Shown here piece after piece: positions 38,108 to 46,280 of a stretch of 64,000 nucleotides of DNA. The position numbers were made by a program, and so were the translations under genes. The notes under the pieces were generated by a model, which saw only the letters and a program-made list of their open reading frames with translations, did no database searches and was not told where the DNA came from. Positions within the stretch are counted from its first letter, which is position 1, and the number at the start of each line of letters is the position of its first letter. This DNA is from Vicinamibacterales bacterium. Lineage in GTDB: Bacteria > Acidobacteriota > Vicinamibacteria > Vicinamibacterales > 2-12-FULL-66-21. Location of the stretch: positions 1-64,000 of the forward strand of contig DASXLB010000078.1 of assembly GCA_036496585.1 (NCBI GenBank). Reading direction: 5' to 3'.

Positions 38108-39336
38108 AGGTTCTCGGACACGGGTTCGTCGGTCGGGGTCGCGGCGGAGCGCTCGCTCTCGCCGCCGAAACGGTGCACGACGATCGCCAGGACGGCGAGG
38201 CACACGACGTCGAGCCCGAACACGGCCCGCCGTGACGAGGCGGCGAGCAGGCCGCAGACGACCGGGCTGACCGCGAGCCCGATGAGCGACGCCGTCGTCA
38301 GCAGGCCGAATCCGGTGCCGCGGACGTTGGCCGGGATGACCGCCGCGGCGGCGGTGTACGACGCGGTAGTGCCGATGCCGATCGCCAGCCCGAAGAACGG
38401 CGTCGCGAGAAACAGCCAGCCGGTACCGCGCGCCGCCGCGTAGAACGCCGCGCCCAGGCCGGCGGCCGCTGATGCGGCAGCGACGATCTCGCCGGCACGC
38501 CGCCGCTGCAGCAGCCGCGCGCACCAGTGATGACCGAGCGCGCCGGCGCCCGCCGCGATCGAGAACAGCAATCCGGAGACGAACGCCACCTGGGTCTCCG
38601 GCGTGCCGAGCTCCGCGACGAACAGCGGCAGCACCGGCCCGAAGCTGCGATCGACGAACTGGAATCCGAATATCACCACCGCCATGAGCAGGAAGTTCTC
38701 GAAGGCCAGTACGTTCCTGAAGGTGACGGGCGGATCCGAGTCCTTCCGCTCATCGCCATGCGTCCTGACGCCGCGCTCGTCGTACATGACTAGCACCAGG
38801 ATGAACGCGATCAGATAGAACGCGGCGGTGACGAAAAACGCGCGCCGCAGCCCGACGAGTGCCGCAATCGTCCCGCCAAACACCGGACCGAGCGCCGGCC
38901 CGAGCCGCTGGGCCGTCTGCACGGTGCCGATCGCCTGCGCCATCCGCCCTTCCGGCGCCGAGTCGGCCGCCATGGTGAGCGTGAGCGCACCGTAGCCGGC
39001 GAACAATCCCTGAAACGCGCGCAGGGCAAATACGTGCCAGGGCCGGGTCACGAACGCCATCGCCGACATCACGACCACGAAGCTGCCGAGCGAACGCTCG
39101 ACCATGATCTTGCGCCCGAAGCGATCGGCCAGCCGTCCCCAGGCCGGCGAGAGCATCGCCGTGAGCGCCGGCGTGACGCCAAGGCTCAGTCCCGACCACA
39201 TCGCCAGGCGGCCCACGTCGGAGACGCCGAGCTCGCTGAAGTAGAGCGGCAGGAACGGCATCACCAGCGTGAAGCCCATGAAGCCGATGAAGCTGGCGGC
39301 CGTAACGGCGAACAGATTACGGCCCTGCGAAGACAC
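38104..39336 (-). CDS. MFS transporter (multidrug-efflux-like)
   Basis: The 410-residue protein has twelve hydrophobic helices. The loop motif A is 'GRLADRFGRKIMVERS' between helices 2 and 3, and a proton-antiport motif C-like stretch 'LGPALGPVFGG' lies in helix 5. The architecture resembles TetA/Bmr-type efflux pumps of the inner membrane, but the substrate is unknown. The GTG start lies seven bases after a TAGCGT -10-like hexamer. Downstream genes overlap (GTGA) and so share its message. Confidence 0.88.
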   Translation of the reverse strand: MSSQGRNLFAVTAASFIGFMGFTLVMPFLPLYFSELGVSDVGRLAMWSGLSLGVTPALTAMLSPAWGRLADRFGRKIMVERSLGSFVVVMSAMAFVTRPWHVFALRAFQGLFAGYGALTLTMAADSAPEGRMAQAIGTVQTAQRLGPALGPVFGGTIAALVGLRRAFFVTAAFYLIAFILVLVMYDERGVRTHGDERKDSDPPVTFRNVLAFENFLLMAVVIFGFQFVDRSFGPVLPLFVAELGTPETQVAFVSGLLFSIAAGAGALGHHWCARLLQRRRAGEIVAAASAAAGLGAAFYAAARGTGWLFLATPFFGLAIGIGTTASYTAAAAVIPANVRGTGFGLLTTASLIGLAVSPVVCGLLAASSRRAVFGLDVVCLAVLAIVVHRFGGESERSAATPTDEPVSENL

Positions 39337-39343
39337 GCGCTAC

Positions 39344-39349
39344 ACGCTA
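39344..39349 (-). promoter_or_regulatory. -10 hexamer TAGCGT before the MFS gene
   Basis: Minus-strand TAGCGT ends seven bases before the GTG start, with no SD and no clear -35. The same hexamer serves ugd. This fits the leaderless pattern seen across the window. Confidence 0.4.
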
Positions 39350-39382
39350 TCGCAGGACGCCGATCGGCGCGAGGCAAGGCAG

Positions 39383-39432
39383 CGAACGAGCACTGTGATT
39401 GGGGAGTCCGAGGGGCAGAGGAGCTCCGATGA
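39383..39432. repeat. Partial third copy of the 2522-2710 repeat
   Basis: The stretch contains GCGAACGAGCACTG and GGGGAGTCCGAGGGGCA, closely matching the end of the second copy at 2627-2710. It lies between the MFS and glpX genes, showing that the element is dispersed. Confidence 0.5.
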
Positions 39433-39434
39433 CA

Positions 39435-40421
39435 TCAGAATCGAATGCGCGCCGTCCGATTCCGATCCACGTGAATCGTGTCGATGAAGCGGATGCGGGC
39501 GGGATCGCTCTGCATGACGATCGAGCTGGTGCGGGTGCCGTCGCCGAAGAAGCGGACGCCGCGCATCAGGGTCCCGTCGGTCACGCCGGTCGCGGCGAAG
39601 ATGATCCCCTCGCCCGAGGCCAGCTCCTTCGACGTGTAGATTCGGCCGGGCTCGGCGCCCATCGCGCGGCAGCGCTGCTCGTCCTCGGCGGTGCGCACCA
39701 CGAGTCGCCCGAAAATCTCGCCGTTGAGGCAGCGCATCGCCGCCGCCGTCAGCACGCCTTCCGGCGCCCCCCCGGTGCCCATGACGGCATGCACGCCGGT
39801 GCCGACGACCGCGGCAGCGATGCCGGCCGACAGATCGCCGTCCCCGATCAAGCGAATCCGGGCGCCGGTCGCGCGGATCTCCTCGATCAGCTTCTGGTGC
39901 CGAGGCCGGTCGAGCACGACGACGACCAGATCCTCGACATCGCGATCGAGGCAACCGGCGATCGCCTTCAGGTTCTCGTCGACCGGAGCGTCGAGGCTGA
40001 CCGCCTGCTGCGCGGTCGCGCCGACCACGAGCTTCTCCATGTAGAGGTCGGGCGCGTGCAACAACCCTCCCTTGCTCGAGGCAGCCAGCACCGCAATGGC
40101 GTTGGGCGCGCCGGTCGCGCAGAGATTCGTCCCCTCGAGCGGATCGACGGCGATGTCGACCGTCGGCAGCATCCCCCAGGGAAACTTTCCCTTCGCTCCC
40201 ATGCCGACCCGCTCGCCGATGTAGAGCATCGGCGCGCGGTCGCGCTCCCCTTCTCCAATCACGATGGTGCCGTCGATCGGCACGGTGTCGAGGGCCTCGC
40301 GCATCGCCGCGACGGCCGCCTGATCTGACTTGTGGTTGTCGCCCTGCCCCATCGTGTGCGCGCAGGCCAGCGCCGCCTGCTCCACGACACGCAGAAAATC
40401 GAGCGACAAATCAGAGTTCAC
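39435..40421 (-). CDS. glpX: Class II fructose-1,6-bisphosphatase
   Basis: The 328-residue enzyme hydrolyses fructose-1,6-bisphosphate in gluconeogenesis. Class II motifs are visible: '[13 protein letters not shown]', '[16 protein letters not shown]', and the metal-site '[12 protein letters not shown]'. A C-terminal substrate region with '[13 protein letters not shown]' follows. Length is typical. The start is a GTG at 40421 with a GGTGGA-like SD. It stands alone, with no glycerol-catabolic genes, so the GlpX-type class call is firm but the operon context is uninformative. Confidence 0.95.
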   Translation of the reverse strand: MNSDLSLDFLRVVEQAALACAHTMGQGDNHKSDQAAVAAMREALDTVPIDGTIVIGEGERDRAPMLYIGERVGMGAKGKFPWGMLPTVDIAVDPLEGTNLCATGAPNAIAVLAASSKGGLLHAPDLYMEKLVVGATAQQAVSLDAPVDENLKAIAGCLDRDVEDLVVVVLDRPRHQKLIEEIRATGARIRLIGDGDLSAGIAAAVVGTGVHAVMGTGGAPEGVLTAAAMRCLNGEIFGRLVVRTAEDEQRCRAMGAEPGRIYTSKELASGEGIIFAATGVTDGTLMRGVRFFGDGTRTSSIVMQSDPARIRFIDTIHVDRNRTARIRF

Positions 40422-40463
40422 GGTTCACCATCCACCCGTAGGCCGGACCCTCAGACCCGGCGT

Positions 40464-41666
40464 CTAACCCTGGTACGGCGGCAGCTCGCAGCGCGTCGGC
40501 TTGTCGACGCGGTAGCCGAGCAGGTAGTCGGCCTGCATGATCTTGTGGATTTCGCGCGTGCCCTCGTAGATGACGGCCCCTTTGCAGTTGCGATAGAAGC
40601 GGCCGGCCGGGTACTCGTCGGAGTAGCCGTTGGCGCCGTGCACCTGCACGCAGTCGCCGGCCGCGCGCTCGGACGCCACGGTCGCGAACCATTTGGCGAG
40701 ACCGGTTTCTCGCGTATTGCGGCGACCGGTGTTCTTGAGGACGCCGGAGCGCAACCACAGCAGCCGCGCCGCCTGATAGTCGCTCTCCATGTGCGCGATC
40801 ATTTCCTTGACCAGCTGGTGCTGCCCGATCTCGACCCCGAACGTCTGGCGCTGCTTCGCGTACTTCACGCTGGCGTCACGGCAGGCGCGGATCAGGCCGG
40901 TCGCGCCGGCGGCCACGGTATAGCGCCCCTGGTCGAGCGCGAACATCGCGATCTTGAAGCCCTCGCCTTCCCGTCCGACGAGGTTCTCGGCCGGCACTTC
41001 CACCTCGTCCATCTTGAAGTAGCCGGTGTTGCCGGCCAGGATGCCCCACTTCTCCTTGAGCGTCCCGCTCGAGAACCCCGCGAAGCCGCGCTCGACGATG
41101 AACGCGCTGATGCCCGAGGGGTCCTTCTGCTTCTTCTTCGACAGATCGGTCCAGGCGAAGACGAGGAAGTTGTCGGCCACGTCGGCGAGCGAAATCCACA
41201 TCTTCTCGCCGCTGAGGAGGTAGCGGTCCCCTCTCTTCACCGCGACGGACTGCATGCCGCGGACATCGCTGCCAGCGGCCGGCTCGGTCAGCCCGTAGGT
41301 CGCGATCTTCGTCCCCTGCGCCTGCGGGACGAGATACTGCTGCTTCTGCGCCTCGCTGCCCCAGGTCAGCAGCGTCAGGCAGTTGAGCCCGGCGTGCACC
41401 GACATGATCACCCGCAGCGACGTGTCGACGTACTCGAGCTCCTCGCTGATGATGCCGAGGCTGACGTAGTCCATCCCGGCGCCGCCGTACTGTGCCGGCA
41501 CCGACGCGCCCAGGAGTCCCAACTCCGCCATCTGCGGAAAGATGCGGGGATCGAAGCGGTGCTCGCGATCCAGATCCTTGATCCGGGGCGCAATCTCTCG
41601 CGCGCCCCACTCGCGGACCGATTGTTCGAGCAGCCGCTGTTCTTCGGTGAGATCGAAATCGAGCAT
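40464..41666 (-). CDS. Acyl-CoA dehydrogenase (glutaryl-CoA-dehydrogenase-like)
   Basis: The 400-residue FAD enzyme introduces a double bond in an acyl-CoA. Conserved parts are the FAD-binding 'TYGLTEPAAGSDVRGMQSVA', 'QRQTFGVEIGQHQLV', and the C-terminal catalytic-base region 'VIYEGTREIHKIMQADYLLG'. The Glu in 'YEGTREI' is the usual catalytic base position. The ending 'YQG' and overall pattern lean toward the short/branched or glutaryl subgroup, but the substrate cannot be fixed. The ATG lies nine bases after a TAGAAT -10. No beta-oxidation partner is encoded nearby. Confidence 0.93.
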   Translation of the reverse strand: MLDFDLTEEQRLLEQSVREWGAREIAPRIKDLDREHRFDPRIFPQMAELGLLGASVPAQYGGAGMDYVSLGIISEELEYVDTSLRVIMSVHAGLNCLTLLTWGSEAQKQQYLVPQAQGTKIATYGLTEPAAGSDVRGMQSVAVKRGDRYLLSGEKMWISLADVADNFLVFAWTDLSKKKQKDPSGISAFIVERGFAGFSSGTLKEKWGILAGNTGYFKMDEVEVPAENLVGREGEGFKIAMFALDQGRYTVAAGATGLIRACRDASVKYAKQRQTFGVEIGQHQLVKEMIAHMESDYQAARLLWLRSGVLKNTGRRNTRETGLAKWFATVASERAAGDCVQVHGANGYSDEYPAGRFYRNCKGAVIYEGTREIHKIMQADYLLGYRVDKPTRCELPPYQG

Positions 41667-41675
41667 AGGCGAGGC

Positions 41676-41703
41676 ATTCTACCGCGGCGCCGCAAACTGC
41701 CAA
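41676..41703 (-). promoter_or_regulatory. Promoter of the acyl-CoA dehydrogenase gene
   Basis: Minus-strand TTGGCA (41703-41698) and TAGAAT (41681-41676) are separated by 16 bases. The -10 ends nine bases before the ATG and no SD is present, so the message should be leaderless or nearly so. Confidence 0.6.
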
Positions 41704-41724
41704 GCGCCAACCAGGTCGGTCTCG

Positions 41725-42516
41725 TTACCCCTGCCGCGAAACCGTCACCGTCGCGCCGCGGCCCAGCGAGAGGCGGCCGGCGGCGCTCGAGGACGGCGCC
41801 GCGAGTTCGAGGTGGTCGGTACTCCCGAACAGCGCGCCGACGCCGTCGCCGGGCAGCTCCGCGTAGGTGGCGACGAGACGTTCGATGCGCTGACCGTCGG
41901 CGTCGATCGCGATCGCGCCGCCGATGCCCAGCCGCTCGACGGATTTTCGATCGATGTTGGTGACCAGGTTGCCAAACCGGTCGACGCGCACGACGACGCC
42001 GAGGACCCGATCGGCGGTCGAGTCCGGCTGCGGGATGTCGATCTTGTGCACATCCGCGACCTGACGTCCGAGCGCCGGCAACTGGGTGCCCTTCGCCAGC
42101 CAGGCCGCCGCGGGCGCGAATCGGTCGCGCCCCTCGAACGTGCGGCTCACCGTCGGACGCGCGTAGCGGCGTTCGGTCAGCTCGACGACCTTCTTGGCGG
42201 GGATCTCACGGAGCACCTGCGTCAGCACGCCGTTGTCGGGCGCGACGAACCGGTAGTCGCCGGTATCGACGGCGATGCCGCGCCGCGACGAGCCGACGCC
42301 GGGGTCGACCACCGCCACGAAAATCGTCCCGACCGGAAAGTACTTGTAGGCGGCCGCCAGCTCCAGCGCGCCGGTGAGCACGTCGTGCGCGGGAATGTCG
42401 TGCGTGACGTCGACGAGCGTCGCGTCGGGGCAGATGCCGAGCATCACCCCCTTCATCGTCCCCGCGTAGTGATCGACCGTACCGAAGTCGGTCAGGATCG
42501 CGATGACAGGACGCAC
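41725..42516 (-). CDS. SAM hydroxide adenosyltransferase (DUF62 / fluorinase-like fold)
   Basis: The 263-residue protein starts at GTG 42516: 'RPVIAILTDFGTVDHYAGTMKG' has the TDFG and Asp-His of the family that hydrolyses S-adenosylmethionine to adenosine and methionine. 'VVDPGVGS' and 'APDNGVLT' are further family motifs, and the C-terminal domain has 'RFGNLVTNI'. The Asp-His pair favours hydroxide adenosyltransferase over halogenase. The GTG comes one base after the stop of a methyltransferase gene, so SAM use and SAM hydrolysis are translationally coupled. Confidence 0.9.
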   Translation of the reverse strand: MRPVIAILTDFGTVDHYAGTMKGVMLGICPDATLVDVTHDIPAHDVLTGALELAAAYKYFPVGTIFVAVVDPGVGSSRRGIAVDTGDYRFVAPDNGVLTQVLREIPAKKVVELTERRYARPTVSRTFEGRDRFAPAAAWLAKGTQLPALGRQVADVHKIDIPQPDSTADRVLGVVVRVDRFGNLVTNIDRKSVERLGIGGAIAIDADGQRIERLVATYAELPGDGVGALFGSTDHLELAAPSSSAAGRLSLGRGATVTVSRQG

Positions 42517-42517
42517 G

Positions 42518-43183
42518 TCACGCTCGCTTCCTGAACAGGATTTCGCGCGTGTTGCTCTTGAGGAGAAACGACTCCGAGACGTTGAGTCCGTCGAACATCT
42601 TGATGATGTCGCGATTCTGCAGCACGAACTTGGGACCGCCGGTGCCCGTGTGGTGACGGTGCCGCAGCGACTGCGATTCCTCGACGATCTCGAACTTCGT
42701 GAACGGCGCGCGCTCGACGGCCTTGGTGCAGAAGAACCCCATGAGCGCGCCGCCAGGGCGGAGAACGCGGACGACCTGCTGCGCCACCAGCTTTGCCGCT
42801 GGCACCTCGAGGAAGTCGAAGATGTCCCAGCAGAGCACGCCGTCGACGCTGCCGTCGGCCTGCGTGAAGCGCGCCACCAGTGAGGCCGCAAGGACGTCGC
42901 GCGTGCCGGCGCGCATGTGCCTGTCGATCTCGGTCGCCAGGTCCTCGATGAACAGCTTGCAGCCGAGATGTTCGCCGAAGTAGCCGACGTTGGTGCCGAT
43001 CACCGGCCCGAAGTCCACGAGCACTGGCGCGTCGCGATTGGCCAGCGCGCCGACGAACTTCGGGAGTGCCTTGGAGGCGACCACCGGATCGGGGCCTTTC
43101 GGCGCAGGGGCGTCCCCAACTCCGCCGCCGGCGGAGGTGTTCGGGCGCTTGGCGCCGAACTTGAGGAGATCGGAAATCGACAC
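42518..43183 (-). CDS. Class I SAM-dependent methyltransferase-like protein
   Basis: The 221-residue protein shows a Rossmann methyltransferase plan with motif I altered: 'VLVDFGPVIGTNVGYF' replaces the usual glycine-rich loop. 'GVLCWDIFDFLEVPAAK' and 'LRPGGALMGFF' are like motifs IV and V. The first about 45 residues are Gly/Pro-rich and disordered. Substrate is unknown. The GTG start at 43183 follows a hairpin after the bactofilin gene. The coupled SAM hydrolase downstream is the main clue to context. Confidence 0.75.
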   Translation of the reverse strand: MSISDLLKFGAKRPNTSAGGGVGDAPAPKGPDPVVASKALPKFVGALANRDAPVLVDFGPVIGTNVGYFGEHLGCKLFIEDLATEIDRHMRAGTRDVLAASLVARFTQADGSVDGVLCWDIFDFLEVPAAKLVAQQVVRVLRPGGALMGFFCTKAVERAPFTKFEIVEESQSLRHRHHTGTGGPKFVLQNRDIIKMFDGLNVSESFLLKSNTREILFRKRA

Positions 43184-43205
43184 GGGGAATAAAGACGGGC
43201 TATCC

Positions 43206-43234
43206 GGGTTCTTCGGGGCGCACCCGAAGAACCC
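43206..43234 (-). terminator. Hairpin after the bactofilin gene
   Basis: A perfect 12-bp stem, GGGTTCTTCGGG / CCCGAAGAACCC, encloses the loop GCGCA. It lies between bactofilin (minus) and the methyltransferase (minus). There is no proper U-tract, so termination may be partial or factor-dependent. Its right arm is part of the 9-bp repeat array. Confidence 0.5.
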
Positions 43235-43266
43235 CGAGGAACCTGGAGAACCCGAAAAACCCGTCT
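43223..43266. repeat. 9-bp periodic repeat array
   Basis: Successive 9-mers on the plus strand read CCCGAAGAA, CCCCGAGGA, ACCTGGAGA, ACCCGAAAA, ACCCGTCTA. A similar run (CCTGAGGA, ACCCGACAA, CCCGTCTGG) opens the window near base 10, so the element is dispersed and intergenic. Confidence 0.5.
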
Positions 43267-43855
43267 AGCGCGAACCTGCCGCTGCCGGCGCGGGCTGCGA
43301 CGCCGACTGTGCCGGCGCGCTGGTGCCGGCTGCCGGCTTGCCTTCGGTCGACTTGCCTTCTGTCGACTTGCTGCCGCCGCCGCTGCCGCCGCTGCGCTGC
43401 ATGTCGATGCTGCCGCGGAAATGCGCGCCCTCCGCGATGGCGACGCGCGGCGCTGCGATGTCGCCGTCGATCGAGCCGTTGTCGCGAAGGTCGACTTTCT
43501 CGGACGCCGTCACGTTGCCGGTGACCTCGCCTAGGATGATGACTGACTTGGCAAACACCTGCGCCTTGATCTTCCCGTTGGGGCCGATGGTCAGGACGTT
43601 CTGGCGCAGCTCGATCTTCCCTTCGACGTGTCCTTCGATGGTCAGATCTTCGCTGCCGGTGAGTTCCCCTTTGATGACGACGGACTTGCCGATATTCACG
43701 GGACCCTTCTCCATTCCGCGAATCCCTTCGCTCGACCGCTCCGTCGCCGGCGCGGGGTTGGTTGTCTGGATTGGCTGGGGGCTCTGCGCTCCCGCTGGAG
43801 TCGGGCCACTCCCGCCAGGCGGCGCTGGCTTCACCGAATCATCCCGTTTCCACAT
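43265..43855 (-). CDS. Bactofilin (polymer-forming cytoskeletal protein)
   Basis: The 196-residue protein has a central bactofilin domain (about 50-150) built of short beta-helix repeats: 'GKSVVIKGELTGSEDLTIEG', 'GKIELRQNVLTIGPNGKIKA', 'VIILGEVTGNV'. It is flanked by disordered Pro/Gln/Ser-rich tails, including a duplicated 'KSTEGKSTEGKPA'. Bactofilins assemble without nucleotide into filaments at the inner membrane and organise envelope growth. The ATG has a GGAGAG SD about seven bases away. Beside it are the 12-bp hairpin and repeats, so it likely forms its own unit. Confidence 0.92.
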   Translation of the reverse strand: MWKRDDSVKPAPPGGSGPTPAGAQSPQPIQTTNPAPATERSSEGIRGMEKGPVNIGKSVVIKGELTGSEDLTIEGHVEGKIELRQNVLTIGPNGKIKAQVFAKSVIILGEVTGNVTASEKVDLRDNGSIDGDIAAPRVAIAEGAHFRGSIDMQRSGGSGGGSKSTEGKSTEGKPAAGTSAPAQSASQPAPAAAGSR

Positions 43856-43986
43856 AACGCACTCTCCACCTGTCCCGAGTTAACCTCGCAGGGTGTCTCA
43901 GTTTCGGTCTGGCAACAATTCCGGTCAGTATAGACATCGCTCTCGGGCCCTGTCTAGTCCTTTTACTGCTGCGAGTTAGGGCGGAA

Positions 43987-43995
43987 TGCTACAAT
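43987..43995 (+). promoter_or_regulatory. Extended -10 promoter of the cysteine desulfurase gene
   Basis: TGcTACAAT is an extended -10, 16 bases before ATG 44012. A GGGAG sits only one base before the ATG, too close for normal SD use, so the leader is about 10 bases with a poor ribosome site. Confidence 0.5.
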
Positions 43996-44011
43996 TTGGA
44001 AATGTGGGAGC

Positions 44012-45163
44012 ATGAGGGCCTACTTCGATCATAACGCCACTACGCCGCCGGCCCCAGAAACTGTCGAGGTCGTGGTGCGCGCGCTCGCAGGCGAGTTCGG
44101 CAACCCCTCGAGCGTGCACCATTTCGGCCAGCGCGCCAAGGCGCTGCTCGATGAGGCGCGCTCGTCGGTGGCGGCGCTCATAGGCGGCGAGCCCGGCGAG
44201 ATTGTGTTCACCAGCGGTGGCACCGAGTCGGACAACCTCGCGCTGCGAGGTGCCGCCGAGGCGCTCGAGCCCAGCGGACGTCGCCACATCGTGACCTCGG
44301 GCATCGAGCACGAGGCCGTGCTCAACACTGTCAAGGCGCTCGTCAAGCGCGGGTGGACTTCAACCATTCTGCCGGTTGGCGCCACCGGCATCGTCTCGCC
44401 GGGCGCGCTCGCTGCCGCGATGACGCCAGCCACCGCGGTGGTCTCGGTGATGCACGCCAACAACGAGATCGGCACCGTGCAGCCGATCGCCGATCTGGCT
44501 GCTGTCGCCCACGAGCATGGCGCGCTCTTCCACACCGACGCCGTGCAGACGGCGGGCAAGCTTCCCGTCAACGTCAAGACGCTCGGCATCGATCTGCTGA
44601 CGCTCTCGGCGCACAAGTTCAACGGCCCCAAGGGAGCCGGCGCGCTCTGGATCCGCCGCGGCACGCGGTTGGTATCGACGATGACCGGTGGTAAGCACGA
44701 GCGGAACCGCCGCGGCGGCACGGAGAACGTCCCAGGCATCGCCGGTATGGGCGTCGCGGCGGGGTTGGCGCGCGTCAAGCTGCCTACCGAGGCACCGCGC
44801 CTCGGCGCGCTCCGCGATCGACTCGAGCGCGGGATCCTCGATCGCGTCGCCGCCACCGCGCTCAACGGCGCGCCGGCGCCGCGCGTCCCGAATACCACGA
44901 ACATCAGCTTCGACGGCGTCGAAGCGGAATCGCTGCTCATCGCGCTCGACCTCGAAGGGTTCGCCGTCTCGACCGGATCGGCCTGTTCGTCCGGCACGCT
45001 GGAGCCGTCGCACGTGCTGCGCGCAATGGGCCTGCCGGCGCACCGCACGCAGAACTCCATCCGCTTCAGCCTCGGGCTCGGTAACGACGAGACGCAGGTC
45101 GACGCGCTCCTCGCGAAGCTCCCGGCCATCGTGGAGAAGCTTCGCTCGCTGGTCCGGCGATAG
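44012..45163 (+). CDS. Cysteine desulfurase (NifS/IscS-like)
   Basis: The 383-residue PLP enzyme takes sulfur from cysteine. The N-terminal 'YFDHNATTPPAPE' is typical. His100 lies in 'GIEHEAV'. Lys202 of 'LSAHKFNGPKG' binds PLP, and catalytic Cys325 lies in 'STGSACSSGTLEPSHVL'. The position directly before mnmA (22-base gap) suggests it delivers persulfide sulfur for tRNA 2-thiouridine synthesis, though it may also serve Fe-S assembly. Length is normal. Confidence 0.95.
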   Translation: MRAYFDHNATTPPAPETVEVVVRALAGEFGNPSSVHHFGQRAKALLDEARSSVAALIGGEPGEIVFTSGGTESDNLALRGAAEALEPSGRRHIVTSGIEHEAVLNTVKALVKRGWTSTILPVGATGIVSPGALAAAMTPATAVVSVMHANNEIGTVQPIADLAAVAHEHGALFHTDAVQTAGKLPVNVKTLGIDLLTLSAHKFNGPKGAGALWIRRGTRLVSTMTGGKHERNRRGGTENVPGIAGMGVAAGLARVKLPTEAPRLGALRDRLERGILDRVAATALNGAPAPRVPNTTNISFDGVEAESLLIALDLEGFAVSTGSACSSGTLEPSHVLRAMGLPAHRTQNSIRFSLGLGNDETQVDALLAKLPAIVEKLRSLVRR

Positions 45164-45185
45164 CGGTGCCACGGGGGAATTGGCG

Positions 45186-46268
45186 ATGCGCATCGTAGTC
45201 GCAATGTCGGGTGGAGTGGATTCGTCGGTCGCCGCGGCGCTGCTGGCCAGGGAGGGCCACGACGTCATCGGCCTGTCGATGCAGCTCTATGATCAGTCAC
45301 CCAAGGCAGACGGCGCGCAGGCGCACGACGCCATTACGTTCGGCAGCTGCTGCACGCTCGACGACTTGTACGACGCGCGCCGCGTCGCCGCTGCCATCGG
45401 CATCCCCCACTACATCGTCAACTTCGAGCGTCGATTCGAGGAACACGTGGTGGCCGACTTCGTGCGCGAGTACGCGGCCGGACGGACGCCGATTCCGTGC
45501 GTCCACTGCAACGGCGACCTGAAGTTCGCCTCGCTCGTCGAGCGCGCGGCGGGGTTCGACGCCGAGGCGGTGGCCACCGGCCACTACGCCCGGGTTGAGT
45601 TCGACGAGCCGACCGGGCGCTATCGGCTCGCGCGCGGCGTCGACACGCAGAAGGACCAGTCCTATTTCCTGTTCACGCTGTCGCAGGCTCAGCTCGCGCA
45701 CGCTCGCTTCCCCGTCGGGCACCTCGACAAGGCGGAGGTCCGCGAGCAGGCGCGCCAGCTCGGGTTGCGGGTTGCCGACAAGAAGGACAGCCAGGAGATC
45801 TGCTTCGTCGCGCCAGGCGAGCATCCCGATTTCGTGGCCGGACGCGCCGCGCTGCCGCCTGGACTGATCCGCGATCGCGACGGGCGGGAACTCGGCCGCC
45901 ACGAGGGTATCCACCGTTTCACGATCGGCCAGCGGAAGGGGCTCGGCCTCTCGGCCGGCATTCCGCTCTACGTCGTCGGCATCGACGCCGCGACGGCCGC
46001 GGTCACCGTCGGCCCGCGCGAGGACCTCGAGCGGACCACGCTGACCGCGTCGCGCGTGAACTGGATCGGCGGCGACATTCCGGGGGCGCCACTCCGCGCG
46101 CACGCGCGCATCCGCCACCGCCATGCCGAGGCGGTCGCCACGATCACGCCGCTCGACGGCGATCGAGCCGGTGTCGTCTTCGATACGCCACAGAGCGCGA
46201 TCACGCCAGGCCAGGCGGTGGTGTTCTACGAGGGCGAGTACGTGCTGGGCGGCGGCTGGATCGACTGA
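45186..46268 (+). CDS. mnmA: tRNA-specific 2-thiouridylase
   Basis: The 360-residue enzyme thiolates U34 of tRNA-Glu, -Gln and -Lys. The PP-loop 'SGGVDSS' (8-14), the Cys108 of 'CVHCNGDLKF' and the catalytic Cys206 of 'SQEICFV' are all present, as are 'ATGHYAR' and the C-terminal beta-barrel domain with 'FTIGQRKGLGL'. The start is ATG 45186 (MRIVVAMSGG); the longer frame inside the previous gene is not real. Only 12 bases separate it from the convergent trxB. Confidence 0.96.
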   Translation: MRIVVAMSGGVDSSVAAALLAREGHDVIGLSMQLYDQSPKADGAQAHDAITFGSCCTLDDLYDARRVAAAIGIPHYIVNFERRFEEHVVADFVREYAAGRTPIPCVHCNGDLKFASLVERAAGFDAEAVATGHYARVEFDEPTGRYRLARGVDTQKDQSYFLFTLSQAQLAHARFPVGHLDKAEVREQARQLGLRVADKKDSQEICFVAPGEHPDFVAGRAALPPGLIRDRDGRELGRHEGIHRFTIGQRKGLGLSAGIPLYVVGIDAATAAVTVGPREDLERTTLTASRVNWIGGDIPGAPLRAHARIRHRHAEAVATITPLDGDRAGVVFDTPQSAITPGQAVVFYEGEYVLGGGWID

Positions 46269-46280
46269 GCAGTCGTACCG

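Noticed and set aside
43223-43266. CRISPR-like repeats
   Set aside because: Nine-bp periodicity with no spacers; a short tandem repeat only.
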